From DATAGF01 sp963834875 (lineage in GTDB: Bacteria > Actinomycetota > Thermoleophilia > Miltoncostaeales > Miltoncostaeaceae): a stretch of 64,000 nt of DNA. The stretch is from the NCBI GenBank assembly GCA_963834875.1, contig CAWIDG010000027.1, positions 124,001-188,000 on the forward strand. The letters are read 5' to 3'. Positions 26,329 to 34,361 of this stretch are shown here, piece after piece. The position numbers were made by a program, and so were the translations under genes. The number at the start of each line of letters is the position of its first letter. The stretch's first letter is position 1. The notes beneath the pieces were generated by a model that was given only the letters and a program-made list of their open reading frames with translations, was not told the origin of the DNA and searched no databases.

Positions 26329-27413
26329 GGGTCCTCTTCCTCCAGCGCCAGCCCTGCATCCGGGCGCTGAAGTACGCGGTCGGCCTCCGCGCCGCGCGGC
26401 CCGAGATGGCGCTCGGGTTCGCCTACCAGGGGCGCACCCTCGACGAGTGGTACGGCTCCGGCGACGACCTCTTCGAGGCCTGGTGGCGTCTCGATGCCGA
26501 CGACCCCGCCGAGGGCCTCGCCGCCGCGATCGACGAATTCGACCCCACGCTGATCCACAGCCACAACCTGCCGGACTCCCTCACCGTCCTGGCCCTGGAG
26601 GTGGTCGACGGCCGGATCCCGGTGATCCATGACTCCCACGACCTGCAGAGCCTGCGCCGGACCCCGTACGAGGACGGCTTCGACGACCCGGACGACCCGG
26701 AGGCGCTCGAGAAGGCCGCGGTCGAGGGCTGCGCCGCCCTGGTGGCGGTGTCGCGCGAGATGGTCGACGAGATCGCCGCCCGCCACCGCGTGCCCGAGCG
26801 GACGCTGTTGTTCGCCAACTACGCGCTGGCGCGCGACGTCGCGCCCTTCCCCCGCGCGCGGCGCGGCGACGGCCCGCTCCGGCTCGTGTACCAGGGCAGC
26901 CTCTCGGCCAACGGCAGCCACTACGACCTGCGCGACGGGCTCGCCGCGGTCGCGGCCGCCGGGCTCCGGATCGACGTGTTCCCGAACCGCGAGGTCGCCG
27001 AGTACCGGGACCTCGCCGCCGCGACGCCCGGCATGCGCCTGATGGAGCGCCTGGAGCCGGCCGCGCTCCTGCGGCGCCTGCCGGCCTACGACGTCGGATG
27101 GGCGGTCTTCAACCCGAGCCTGAACGCCGCCCATCTCGACACCGCCCTCCCCAACAAGGCCTTCGAGTACCTGGCGTCCGGCCTGCCGATCGCGGCCGGC
27201 CCCCACAAGGCGTTGCGCCGGCTGGTCGAGGAGCACGGGGTCGGCGTCGTGGTGGAGGACCTCGCCGACCTGCCGGACGTGCTCACGCGCGCGCCGCTCG
27301 CCGACCTGCGCCGGCGCGCCCTCGAGGACCGGGCGCGCTTCACCGTCGAGGGCCACATCGGCGAGCTCGTCGAGCTCTATCAGGAGGTCGCCGCGCCGGC
27401 CGTCGCCGCCTGA
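26325..27413 (+). CDS. Glycosyltransferase (GT-B fold, GT4-like)
   Basis: 362 residues. The N-terminal domain has IHSHNLPDSLT and VIHDSHDLQSLR; the C-terminal donor domain has RLVYQGSLSANGSHYDLRDGL and LPNKAFEYLASGLPIAAGPH, the part where GT4 enzymes bind the nucleotide sugar. The classic EX7E is replaced by NKAFEYLASGLP, as in related families. Donor and acceptor cannot be told. It overlaps the upstream acetyltransferase gene. Confidence 0.82.
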   Translation: MRVLFLQRQPCIRALKYAVGLRAARPEMALGFAYQGRTLDEWYGSGDDLFEAWWRLDADDPAEGLAAAIDEFDPTLIHSHNLPDSLTVLALEVVDGRIPVIHDSHDLQSLRRTPYEDGFDDPDDPEALEKAAVEGCAALVAVSREMVDEIAARHRVPERTLLFANYALARDVAPFPRARRGDGPLRLVYQGSLSANGSHYDLRDGLAAVAAAGLRIDVFPNREVAEYRDLAAATPGMRLMERLEPAALLRRLPAYDVGWAVFNPSLNAAHLDTALPNKAFEYLASGLPIAAGPHKALRRLVEEHGVGVVVEDLADLPDVLTRAPLADLRRRALEDRARFTVEGHIGELVELYQEVAAPAVAA

Positions 27414-27444
27414 CCGGCCGCGGGCCGGTCCCGGCGGGGCGCAC

Positions 27445-27450
27445 TAGACT
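27445..27450 (+). promoter_or_regulatory. -10 element of a probable leaderless promoter
   Basis: TAGACT lies six bases before the GTG at 27457, so transcription would begin at or next to the start codon. No ribosome site is seen. No clear -35 element in this GC-rich stretch. Confidence 0.45.
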
Positions 27451-27456
27451 CCCGCC

Positions 27457-28074
27457 GTGGACGGCCTTCTCGATCTCGGGCTCTTCCCCCTCGATCTGGT
27501 CATCCTCCCCGGCGAGAAGGTCCCCCTCCACCTCTTCGAGCCGCGCTACCGCCAGCTCTACGCGGACTGCGTGCTGGACGACCGGCCCTTCGTGATCGTC
27601 CAGGCGGGCCCGGCCGGGCCGGCGGACGTCGGGTGCTCCGCGAGGTTCGAGACGCTCGTGCGCCGCTTCGAGGACGGGCGTCTCAACGTCATCGTCCAGG
27701 GGCTCGAGCCGGTCGAGCTGGTCGAGGAGTCGGAGGGGCACCTCTACTTCTCCGCGAGGGTGCGCGCGCTGCCCGACGACCCCGGGGAGGCGACGCCCGA
27801 GCTCGCCGCCAAGGTGCTCTCGCGCTTCCGCTCCCTGGCCGGGCTGCCAGACGACGCGCCGCCCCCGGCGCCCGACGGGGTGCCGCTCTCCTACGCCATC
27901 GCCGGGGCCTTCGAGCTGCCGTCGGGGCCCAAGCAGGAGCTGCTCGAGAGCCGGGACGAGGGACGTCGCCTGGCGATGGTCGAGGAGATCCTCTCCGCGG
28001 TCGACCAGGAGCTGCAGCACGCTCGCCTCGCGGCCCACCGCGCGAGCACCAACGGCAAGGTGACGACCCCGTGA
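27457..28074 (+). CDS. LON substrate-binding domain protein
   Basis: 205 residues containing only the N-terminal LON (PUA-like) domain of Lon proteases: LGLFPLDLVILPGEKVPLHLFEPRYRQL is the family opening (residues 7-34), followed by RRFEDGRLNVIVQGLEPVEL. No AAA or protease domain, as is usual for these small bacterial proteins. Role unknown; it may bind substrates or adapt proteolysis. The next gene starts at its stop codon, indicating an operon. Confidence 0.9.
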   Translation: MDGLLDLGLFPLDLVILPGEKVPLHLFEPRYRQLYADCVLDDRPFVIVQAGPAGPADVGCSARFETLVRRFEDGRLNVIVQGLEPVELVEESEGHLYFSARVRALPDDPGEATPELAAKVLSRFRSLAGLPDDAPPPAPDGVPLSYAIAGAFELPSGPKQELLESRDEGRRLAMVEEILSAVDQELQHARLAAHRASTNGKVTTP

Positions 28075-28949
28075 CCGCGCCCTCCGCGGGCCTCGCCGCG
28101 CCGCCGGTCGTCCGAGGCCGCGCGGCGCTCATCTGGGTGGAGGGGCCCGACGCCGGCGCCTTCCTGCACGGCCTGCTCTCCAACGACATCGCCGGCCTCG
28201 GGCCGGGCGGGGCGACCCGCGCGCTGCTGCTCGACGCGAAGGGGCACGTGCAGGCCGACCTGCGCGTGCGCCGGGACGCCCCCGACGCCTTCACCCTCGT
28301 GCTCGCACCCGGCGCGGGCGATCTCGTCGCCGGCCTGCTCGACCGCTACCACTTCTCCGAGGACCTCGAGCTGATCGGGCCCGAGGAGGTGGACACCGTG
28401 ACGCTCCCCTCCGGGTCCGCGGTCGCGGCCGGCGCCGGGCTGGTGGTGCCGTCGATCCTCCCGGGAGCGGTCGAGGCGGTTGTCGACGACCCCGGCGGCG
28501 CCATCGCCGCCGCCGGGGCCCGGGAGGCGCCCGCGGAGGCCTTCGAGGCGGCGCGGGTCGCGGCCGGCGCGGCGCTTGTGGGCGTCAACACCGGCCCGGC
28601 CACGCTCGTCCAGGAGGCGGGCCTGGAGGACGTCGCCGTCTCGTTCGACAAGGGCTGCTACCTCGGGCAGGAGACCGTGGCCCGCATCCAGTACCGGGGC
28701 CGGGTCAACCGCCGCCTGCGCGGGCTCCGACTGACGGCTGGGCCCCCCGCCACAGGCGGCCGGGTGCTGCTCGGCGGGCGCGAGATGGGGCGCATGACGA
28801 GCGCCGCCGACGTCCCGGGGCTCGGGCCGGCCGGCCTGGCGATCCTCCGCCGTGAGGCCGAGGAGGGCGCCGAGGTGGAGGTCGAGGCCGGCGACGGCGG
28901 CGCCCCCGTCGGCGGCCGGGTGGCCGAGCTCCCGTTCCGGGCGGCGTGA
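28071..28949 (+). CDS. ygfZ: YgfZ/GcvT-domain folate-binding protein
   Basis: 292 residues. A folate-dependent factor that supports iron-sulfur cluster enzymes. The defining motif is FDKGCYLGQETVARIQYRG (K-G-C-Y-x-G-Q-E). The N-terminal GcvT-like fold is seen in WVEGPDAGAFLHGLLSNDI and LLLDAKGHVQADLRV. GTG start at the stop of the LON gene; overlaps the next small gene by four bases. Confidence 0.92.
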   Translation: MTAPSAGLAAPPVVRGRAALIWVEGPDAGAFLHGLLSNDIAGLGPGGATRALLLDAKGHVQADLRVRRDAPDAFTLVLAPGAGDLVAGLLDRYHFSEDLELIGPEEVDTVTLPSGSAVAAGAGLVVPSILPGAVEAVVDDPGGAIAAAGAREAPAEAFEAARVAAGAALVGVNTGPATLVQEAGLEDVAVSFDKGCYLGQETVARIQYRGRVNRRLRGLRLTAGPPATGGRVLLGGREMGRMTSAADVPGLGPAGLAILRREAEEGAEVEVEAGDGGAPVGGRVAELPFRAA

Positions 28950-29215
28950 GCGACGCGGAGGCACTGATCGGGCCGGTGGGGGCCGCGGCGCTCGACGAGG
29001 CGCGACACGCGCTCCGGGGCGCCGCGGACGGCGCCGGCCTCGCGACCCTGCGCGTCGCCGGCTGGACGCGCGCCGACTGGTCGTTCCGGTTCGAGCTGGC
29101 CGGCAGCGGGCGCCACCTGGTCGTGCACGTGCCCCATGACGGCAGCCCGGTGGCGGTGCGCGAGGCCGGCCCTGGGCCCGACCCCCTGACCCCGGGCGGC
29201 CGCGGGGCGACCTGA
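28946..29215 (+). CDS. Small hypothetical protein
   Basis: 89 residues, GTG start overlapping the ygfZ stop (GTGA). Ala/Gly-rich; RVAGWTRADWSFRFELAGSGRHLVVHVP looks like two beta strands. Not recognised. Translational coupling suggests it is made with the LON and YgfZ proteins. Confidence 0.6.
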   Translation: MSDAEALIGPVGAAALDEARHALRGAADGAGLATLRVAGWTRADWSFRFELAGSGRHLVVHVPHDGSPVAVREAGPGPDPLTPGGRGAT

Positions 29216-29265
29216 GCCCCGAACGCGCCGGGCGGGGCATTCCGTCCGGCTTCCGTGGCACACTA

Positions 29266-29279
29266 CGAACATGCGTTCG
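29266..29279 (+). promoter_or_regulatory. LexA (SOS) box over a start codon
   Basis: CGAACATGCGTTCG is an exact match to the Gram-positive CGAAC-N4-GTTCG LexA box, extended to ACGAAC...GTTCGT by flanking bases. The ATG of the following gene (29271) is the centre of the box. LexA bound here would block the gene directly. Confidence 0.8.
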
Positions 29280-29563
29280 TCCTCCTCACGCGGCCAGCTC
29301 ATCCTCTTCCCGGGCGCCGTCCGGCCGGCCCGCCCCGAGCGGCCGCGCCGTCGCAGCCGGTCGGCCCGCATGGCCCAGAGGCTCGACGATCTGGCCGTCG
29401 CCGCCGAGCGCGAGGCGATCGCCGCCCGCCGGGCCGGCGACCGGGTCTCGGCGCCGCGGCCGCACGCGACCGGGCCGCCGGCGCGCGGCGGGCGGCCGAG
29501 CTGCTGCGGGCCGGGCCCCAGGGCGTCGCGGACGTCCTCGGCGGGCGCACCGAGGCCGCCTGA
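29271..29563 (+). CDS. Small basic protein, probably SOS-regulated (frame break near 29460)
   Basis: About 97 residues: MRSSSSRGQLILFPGAVRP, an Arg-rich stretch, then a predicted helix MAQRLDDLAVAAEREAIAAR; after one frame shift it ends RRAAELLRAGPQGVADVLGG. Not recognised. Its start codon lies inside a perfect LexA box, so it is likely induced by DNA damage. Size and charge would suit a DNA- or division-related regulator, but that is a guess. It may be leaderless or have its ribosome site in the box region; no GGAGG is seen. Confidence 0.65.
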
Positions 29564-29572
29564 GCCCGGGCC

Positions 29573-29875
29573 TCACGCGAACAGGATCTCGTCGCCCGGC
29601 TCCCCGGCCCGCAGGCGCTCCTCGATCTTCTCGAAGGCCAGCGCGTGAAGGACCGGCAGGAGCCCCTCGATCGGCCCGTCGAGGGCCGCCTCATCCCGGA
29701 ACTGCACGCTCACGCGGCCCACGAAGCAGGTCTTGATCGCGATCTCCCGGCCGTTCTCGAGCACCCGGACCTGAAAGCCCCAGAGCATGGGAGGCCCGTC
29801 GGTGAGCGAGGTCCGGACCGGCTGCGGGTCGAGCTCGTAGACGCCAGTCTCAGTCTCCACTCGACGGTGAGTCAT
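29573..29875 (-). CDS. Hypothetical protein
   Basis: 100 residues starting MTHRRVETETGVYELDPQPV. Beta-strand-rich first half (LWGFQVRVLENGREIAIKTCFVG), then a helical end HALAFEKIEERLRAGEPG. No known motif. Its ATG overlaps the ggt stop (ATGA-type), so it is co-transcribed with ggt. Convergent with the SOS-box gene. Confidence 0.7.
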   Translation of the reverse strand: MTHRRVETETGVYELDPQPVRTSLTDGPPMLWGFQVRVLENGREIAIKTCFVGRVSVQFRDEAALDGPIEGLLPVLHALAFEKIEERLRAGEPGDEILFA

Positions 29876-31443
29876 AGGTCGATCACCGCTCCGGCCCGGG
29901 TCACGCCGGCCGCCGCTCCCCCGCGCCGGAAGTCCCCCGCCGCCTCGAGCCCGGCATCGCCGCGGCCGGCCGCGCTCACGCCCCCGAAGAAGAGGTTCGC
30001 AGCGCCCCAGCGGCGCAGGCCGTGGCCGTCGGCGGCGAGCGCGGCGACCGCCGCCTCCGGCACCCCACCCTCGACGTCGACGCCGTCGCCCTCCGGGTGG
30101 ACGCGGGGGCGCGCGACGGCCGCGGCGCAGTCGAGCTTGCCATCGATGACGCTCACCATGGTCTGAAGGATGGCGGATCGCAGCCGGTTCGAGCCCGCCG
30201 ATCCGAGGGCCAGGACCGGCTCGCCGCCCCGCAGCAGCAGGGTCGGCGCCATCATCGACGTCATCCGCACGCCGGCCGGCAGGCCGCCGAACCCGCCGGG
30301 GTTGAGGTCCTCCTCGCCGAGCATGTTGTTCAGGAGGATCCCGGTGCCCGGCACGACCACCCCCGAGCCGGACCCGTTCGAGCTCGAGAGGCTCGCCATC
30401 CCGCCCTCGGCGTCGATCGCGCTGATGTGGGTCGTCGAGCCCGCCGGCTTGCGGCTCGCGGGCGGCGACGGGCCGCCGGGGGAGCCGGCGCCTCCGGCAA
30501 GGCGCGCCCACAGCCGCTCCAGGGAGTCCTCCTCCTGCAGGTCACGGGTGAAGTCGTCGTCGCGCAGGGCGTTCGCCGCGGCGCCGGCGCGTGCGATCGC
30601 GCGGTAGTGCGCGACGTCGTCGCGAGGCGGCGGCCGGGTCGCGAGATCGCCGAGGGCCGCGGCGATGAGCACGCCGCCCGACGAGGGCGGCGGATTGGTC
30701 AGGACCGTGACGCCGCGGTACTCGATCTCGAGCGGGGCTCGCTCGACCACGCGGTATCCGGCGAGGTCGTCGTGCGTCACGAGGCCTCCCGTCTCCTCCT
30801 GGTGGGCGACGATCGCGCGCGCGAGCGCCCCGTCGCGCATGCTCGAGGCCCCGGCCTGCCCGAGGTGGGCGAGGGTCTCGCCCAGGTCGTGGAAGACGAC
30901 CCGCTCCCCCTCGCCCAGCAGCCGGCCCCCCGGCGCGTAGATGGCGGCGGCCTCGGGGGTCGCCGTCAGCATCCCGCCCAGGATCTCGTGCAGGTACGCG
31001 GTCTCGGTGCCGAGGACGACGCCCTCGCGGGCGAGGCGCACGGCGGGCTCCACCAGCTCGGCGAGCGCCAGGCGCCCGGCGCGCCGGTGGGCCTCACCCA
31101 GCCCCGCGATCATGCCCGGCACGGCGACCGACGCGGGGCCGATGTGGAACACCTGGTCGGCGCCGCCGAAGGGCACGGTGAAGGAGCTGAGCTCGGCGGG
31201 GTCGAGCGGGCGCCCGCGCGGCCCGAGCCCCGGCACGGCGACGAAGAAGTCCAGCAGGGCCGTCGCGCCGTCGGGGGCCCTGGTGAGCAGGAAGCCGCCG
31301 GCGGCCGGGCCGGTCAGCGGGCTCTCGGCGACCGCCGCCGCGAACGCCGCGGCGCAGACCGCGTCGACCGCCCCGCCGCCGCGCGCGAGGGCCTCCGCGC
31401 CCGCTCGCGCGGTCAGCCGGTGGCCGGCTGCGACCACGCCCAC
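29872..31443 (-). CDS. ggt: Gamma-glutamyltransferase
   Basis: About 523 residues. An Ntn-hydrolase that cleaves itself into two chains; the nucleophile Thr is in AGSTTHISAIDAEGGMASL at about residue 350. LLNNMLGEEDLNP, MMAPTLLL and LGSAGSNRLRSA form the donor pocket. AGGFLLTR is the N-terminal conserved part. No clear signal peptide, so it could be cytoplasmic (amidase or acylase branch) or have lost its start. The start is uncertain: the GTG at 31443 was chosen; the frame runs open upstream into ftsZ. Confidence 0.88.
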   Translation of the reverse strand: MGVVAAGHRLTARAGAEALARGGGAVDAVCAAAFAAAVAESPLTGPAAGGFLLTRAPDGATALLDFFVAVPGLGPRGRPLDPAELSSFTVPFGGADQVFHIGPASVAVPGMIAGLGEAHRRAGRLALAELVEPAVRLAREGVVLGTETAYLHEILGGMLTATPEAAAIYAPGGRLLGEGERVVFHDLGETLAHLGQAGASSMRDGALARAIVAHQEETGGLVTHDDLAGYRVVERAPLEIEYRGVTVLTNPPPSSGGVLIAAALGDLATRPPPRDDVAHYRAIARAGAAANALRDDDFTRDLQEEDSLERLWARLAGGAGSPGGPSPPASRKPAGSTTHISAIDAEGGMASLSSSNGSGSGVVVPGTGILLNNMLGEEDLNPGGFGGLPAGVRMTSMMAPTLLLRGGEPVLALGSAGSNRLRSAILQTMVSVIDGKLDCAAAVARPRVHPEGDGVDVEGGVPEAAVAALAADGHGLRRWGAANLFFGGVSAAGRGDAGLEAAGDFRRGGAAAGVTRAGAVIDL

Positions 31444-31466
31444 GGGCGCGTCGGCCCCGCGGGTCG

Positions 31467-32821
31467 CTACGCCGCGTCCTCCGGCTCGTCGCCGAGGTCG
31501 CCGGGCCGGCGGACGACGCCTGTTCAACTCCGGGTCCAGCTCCGGCGGGGGCTCGCTCTCGAGGTCGAAGACGCGAGGCGCGTCGTCGTCGCCACCGCCC
31601 TCGCTCGGCGAGGCCGCCGGGTAGGGCAGGTCGAACCGCGTGACGCGCTCGGCGCGGCGCGAGAGCGGCGACCGCTCGGCGCGAGCCGCCGCGGCGGGCT
31701 CTCGGGCGGCGTCGGCCGGCGGACCGGCGCGGACGCCGCTGAAGTTCGCCGCGACGACCGTCACCCACACCTGACCCGACAGCTCGGGGTCGATCGTCGC
31801 GCCGAAGATGATGTTGGCCTCCGGGTCGGCCGCGTCGGCGACGACCCGGGCGGCCTCGCTGACCTCCACCAGCGACAGGTCCGGGCCGCCGGTGACGCCC
31901 AGGAGGATGCCGCGGGCCCCGTCGATCGGGGTCTCGAGCAGCGGCGAGGCGATCGCGGCCTGAGCGGCCTCGGTCGCGCGGTTGCCCCCGCCGGCGTAGC
32001 CGATGCCCAGCAGCGCGGTGCCCGCGCCGCTGATGATCGTGCGCACGTCGGCGAAGTCGAGGTTGATGAGCCCGGGCAGCGTGATCAGGTCGCAGATGCC
32101 CTGCACCCCCTGGCGCAGCAGGTCGTCGCAGACCTTGAACGCCTCGACCATGCTCGTCCCGCGCTCCAGCACGGCCATCAGGCGGTCGTTGGGGATGATG
32201 ATGACCGTGTCGGCGGTGCCCTGGAGGGCATCGAGCCCGGCCGCGGCGGCCTCGGTGCGGCGGCGGCCCTCGAAGCCGAACGGCCGCGTGACGACCGCGA
32301 CGGTGAGCGCGCCCATCTCGCTCGCGATCTTGGCGACGATCGGCGCGCCGCCGGTCCCCGTGCCGCCGCCCTCGCCGGCGGCGATGAAGACGAGGTCGCT
32401 GCCGCGCAGCGCCCGGCGCACCTGCTCCTCGCTCTCGCGGACGGCCTGCTCGCCGAGATGCGCATCCCCGCCGGTCCCGAGCCCGCGCGTGATCTCCATA
32501 CCGACCGGGATCCGGACCTCCGCCTCGCTCACCTCGAGCGCCTGGCGGTCGGTGTTCACCGCGATGAACTCGACGCCGCGAAGGCCCGCCTCGATCATCC
32601 TGTTCGACGGCGTTGCAGCCGGCGCCGCCGACGCCGACGACCCGGATGACGGCCACGTAGTTCGAGAGGTCGGAGCCGCCCGGCCCGCGCTCGGGGGCGG
32701 CGTCCGCGGCACCGGGGGATTCCTCCTCGAGCGGGTCGGTGCTGCGGAAGAGCTCGGACAGCGGCCCCTCCCGCATGCTGGGCCGAGAGCGCCCGCCCTC
32801 CGGGCGGCGCGGCTCGCTCAT
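31467..32821 (-). CDS. ftsZ: Cell division protein FtsZ (frame breaks near 32605 and 31500)
   Basis: Tubulin-like GTPase with an unusual charged N-terminal extension of about 55 residues before YVAVIRVVGVGGAGCNAV. AAGEGGGTGTGGAPIVAKIA is the GTP-binding tubulin signature (GGGTGTG), with Gly in place of the common Ala-Ala. TLPGLINLDFADVRTIISGAG is the T7/synergy loop with the Asp used for GTP hydrolysis. After residue 370 comes an acidic linker. One extra base at 32605 and one shift near 31500 (giving EPEDAA before the stop) repair the frame. It is not in a dcw cluster here. Confidence 0.9.
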
Positions 32822-33612
32822 GCAGCGACCTTGCCCGCGCGCGCCATCCCCATCCGGCCCTCCCAGACCTCGCGGGCCAGGTGGCGGTACCAGCGGGCGG
32901 CCTGGCCCTGCGGCTCGTAGCGGATCACGCTCTTGCCCTCCACCGGCGCCTCGGCGAATCGGATGGTCTTGCCGATGCGCGTACGGTACACCCGGTCCCC
33001 GAAGCTCTCCTGCAGGAGTTGGACCGCCTCCCGGCCGTGGAGCGTGCGGCCGTCATACATGGTCGGGAGGATACCCACGATCTCGACCTTCGGGTTGAGG
33101 TTCTCCCGAACCTGGGCCAGCGTCTCGCGCAGCTGGGCCAGCCCGCGCAACGAGAGGTACTCGCACTGCACCGGCACGATGATCCCGTCGGCCGCCACCA
33201 TCGCGTTGACGGTCATGAGGCCCAGCGACGGCGGCGTGTCGAGCAGGATGTAGTCGTAGAGCTCGCGCACCGGCCGCAGCGCGCGCTCGAGGACCCGTTC
33301 CCGCCCGATCATCGCGGACAGGGCCAGGTCGGCGCCGGCGAGCTCGATGCCGGCCGGAGCGATGTCGATCTCGCGCGTCTCGATGATCTCCGAGAGCTGC
33401 GCGCGCCCCGTGAGCACGTGGTACATGCCCAGCGTCAGGGACTCGACGTCGATCCCCTGGCTCATCGACAGGTTGCTCTGGGGGTCGAGGTTGACCGCGA
33501 GCACCCTCGCGCCGAGGTCGTGGAGGCCGACGCCGAGGTTCAGCGTCGTCGTGGTCTTGGCGACGCCGCCCTTCTGGTTGGCGAGGGCGAGGACGCGGGC
33601 GGGTCGGGGCAT
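32818..33612 (-). CDS. parA: ParA/Soj-type ATPase
   Basis: 264 residues. NQKGGVAKTTTTLNLG is the deviant Walker A with the first Lys, NLDPQSNLSMSQGID follows, YDYILLDTPPSLGLMTVNA is Walker B. It belongs to the chromosome or plasmid partition class; no parB follows. Its stop overlaps the ftsZ start by four bases, so ParA and FtsZ are made together, which suggests a role in positioning division or cargo rather than classical parABS. Confidence 0.9.
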   Translation of the reverse strand: MPRPARVLALANQKGGVAKTTTTLNLGVGLHDLGARVLAVNLDPQSNLSMSQGIDVESLTLGMYHVLTGRAQLSEIIETREIDIAPAGIELAGADLALSAMIGRERVLERALRPVRELYDYILLDTPPSLGLMTVNAMVAADGIIVPVQCEYLSLRGLAQLRETLAQVRENLNPKVEIVGILPTMYDGRTLHGREAVQLLQESFGDRVYRTRIGKTIRFAEAPVEGKSVIRYEPQGQAARWYRHLAREVWEGRMGMARAGKVAA

Positions 33613-33689
33613 CGTGCGCACCTTGGTGGGGGCGGCTCTGGCTTTCGCCCCGTTTCGCCGCCAGAGCCCGATCTCCTTGCCCGATGCCG

Positions 33690-34361
33690 TCAGTCGGGAG
33701 GCAGCTCCAGCCGCCGCTGGCCCGCCCAGGCGGCGGCCTGGGAGCGGCGCTGGAAGCCGAGTTTGCGCAGCAGCTGGCTGACGTGGTTGCGCACGGTCTT
33801 CTCGGAGAGGTGCAGGACCTCGCCGATGGCGCGGTTCGTGTACCCCTCCGCGATGAGCGCGAGCATGCGGCGCTCGCGGTCGGTGAGCCCGGCGAGCTCG
33901 GCCTCGGCCTGCTTGGCGGACAGCTCGCGGAATTGCGTCAGGAGGGCGCCCGCCGCGCGCGGGTCGAGCGTTGACTCGCCGGCCGCGGCCTCGCGGATCG
34001 CCTGGGTGAGCCGCTCGGCGTCGGCCTGCTTGAGCAGGTAGCCGCTCGCCCCCGCCATCACCGCGCCGACGATCGCCTCCTCGTCGGAGTACGAGGTCAG
34101 CATCAGGACGCGCGCGTCCGGGTGGTCGGCCTTGATGCGGCGGCACGCCTCGACCCCGCTCCCGTCCGGCAGCCGGACGTCCATCAGCACCACGTCCGGG
34201 TGGGTCTGCTCGTTGAGCTGGACCGCCTCTGCGGCGGTCTGGGCCTCGCCGACGACCCGGAAGCCGGCGGCGTGGGTCAGCAGCGAGCGCAGGCCGATGC
34301 GGACGACCGCATGGTCGTCCACGATCAGCACGCGAATCGGGTCGCGGGGGGTGGCGTTCAC
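33690..34361 (-). CDS. NarL/FixJ-type response regulator
   Basis: 223 residues. Receiver domain: VLIVDDHAVVRIGL, phospho-acceptor Asp in DVVLMDVRLPDGSG, Thr in MLTSYSDEE, Lys in YLLKQADAE. C-terminal LuxR helix-turn-helix: LTDRERRMLALIAEGYTNRAIGEVLHLSEKTVRNHV. It overlaps the histidine kinase gene by four bases and is its likely partner. Target genes unknown. Confidence 0.94.
   Translation of the reverse strand: MNATPRDPIRVLIVDDHAVVRIGLRSLLTHAAGFRVVGEAQTAAEAVQLNEQTHPDVVLMDVRLPDGSGVEACRRIKADHPDARVLMLTSYSDEEAIVGAVMAGASGYLLKQADAERLTQAIREAAAGESTLDPRAAGALLTQFRELSAKQAEAELAGLTDRERRMLALIAEGYTNRAIGEVLHLSEKTVRNHVSQLLRKLGFQRRSQAAAWAGQRRLELPPD

Noticed and set aside
29872..32712. Apparent FtsZ-gamma-glutamyltransferase fusion in one frame
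   Set aside because: The frame stays open only because of a shift near 31500; the corrected frame ends ftsZ at 31467, and no known protein has this fusion.
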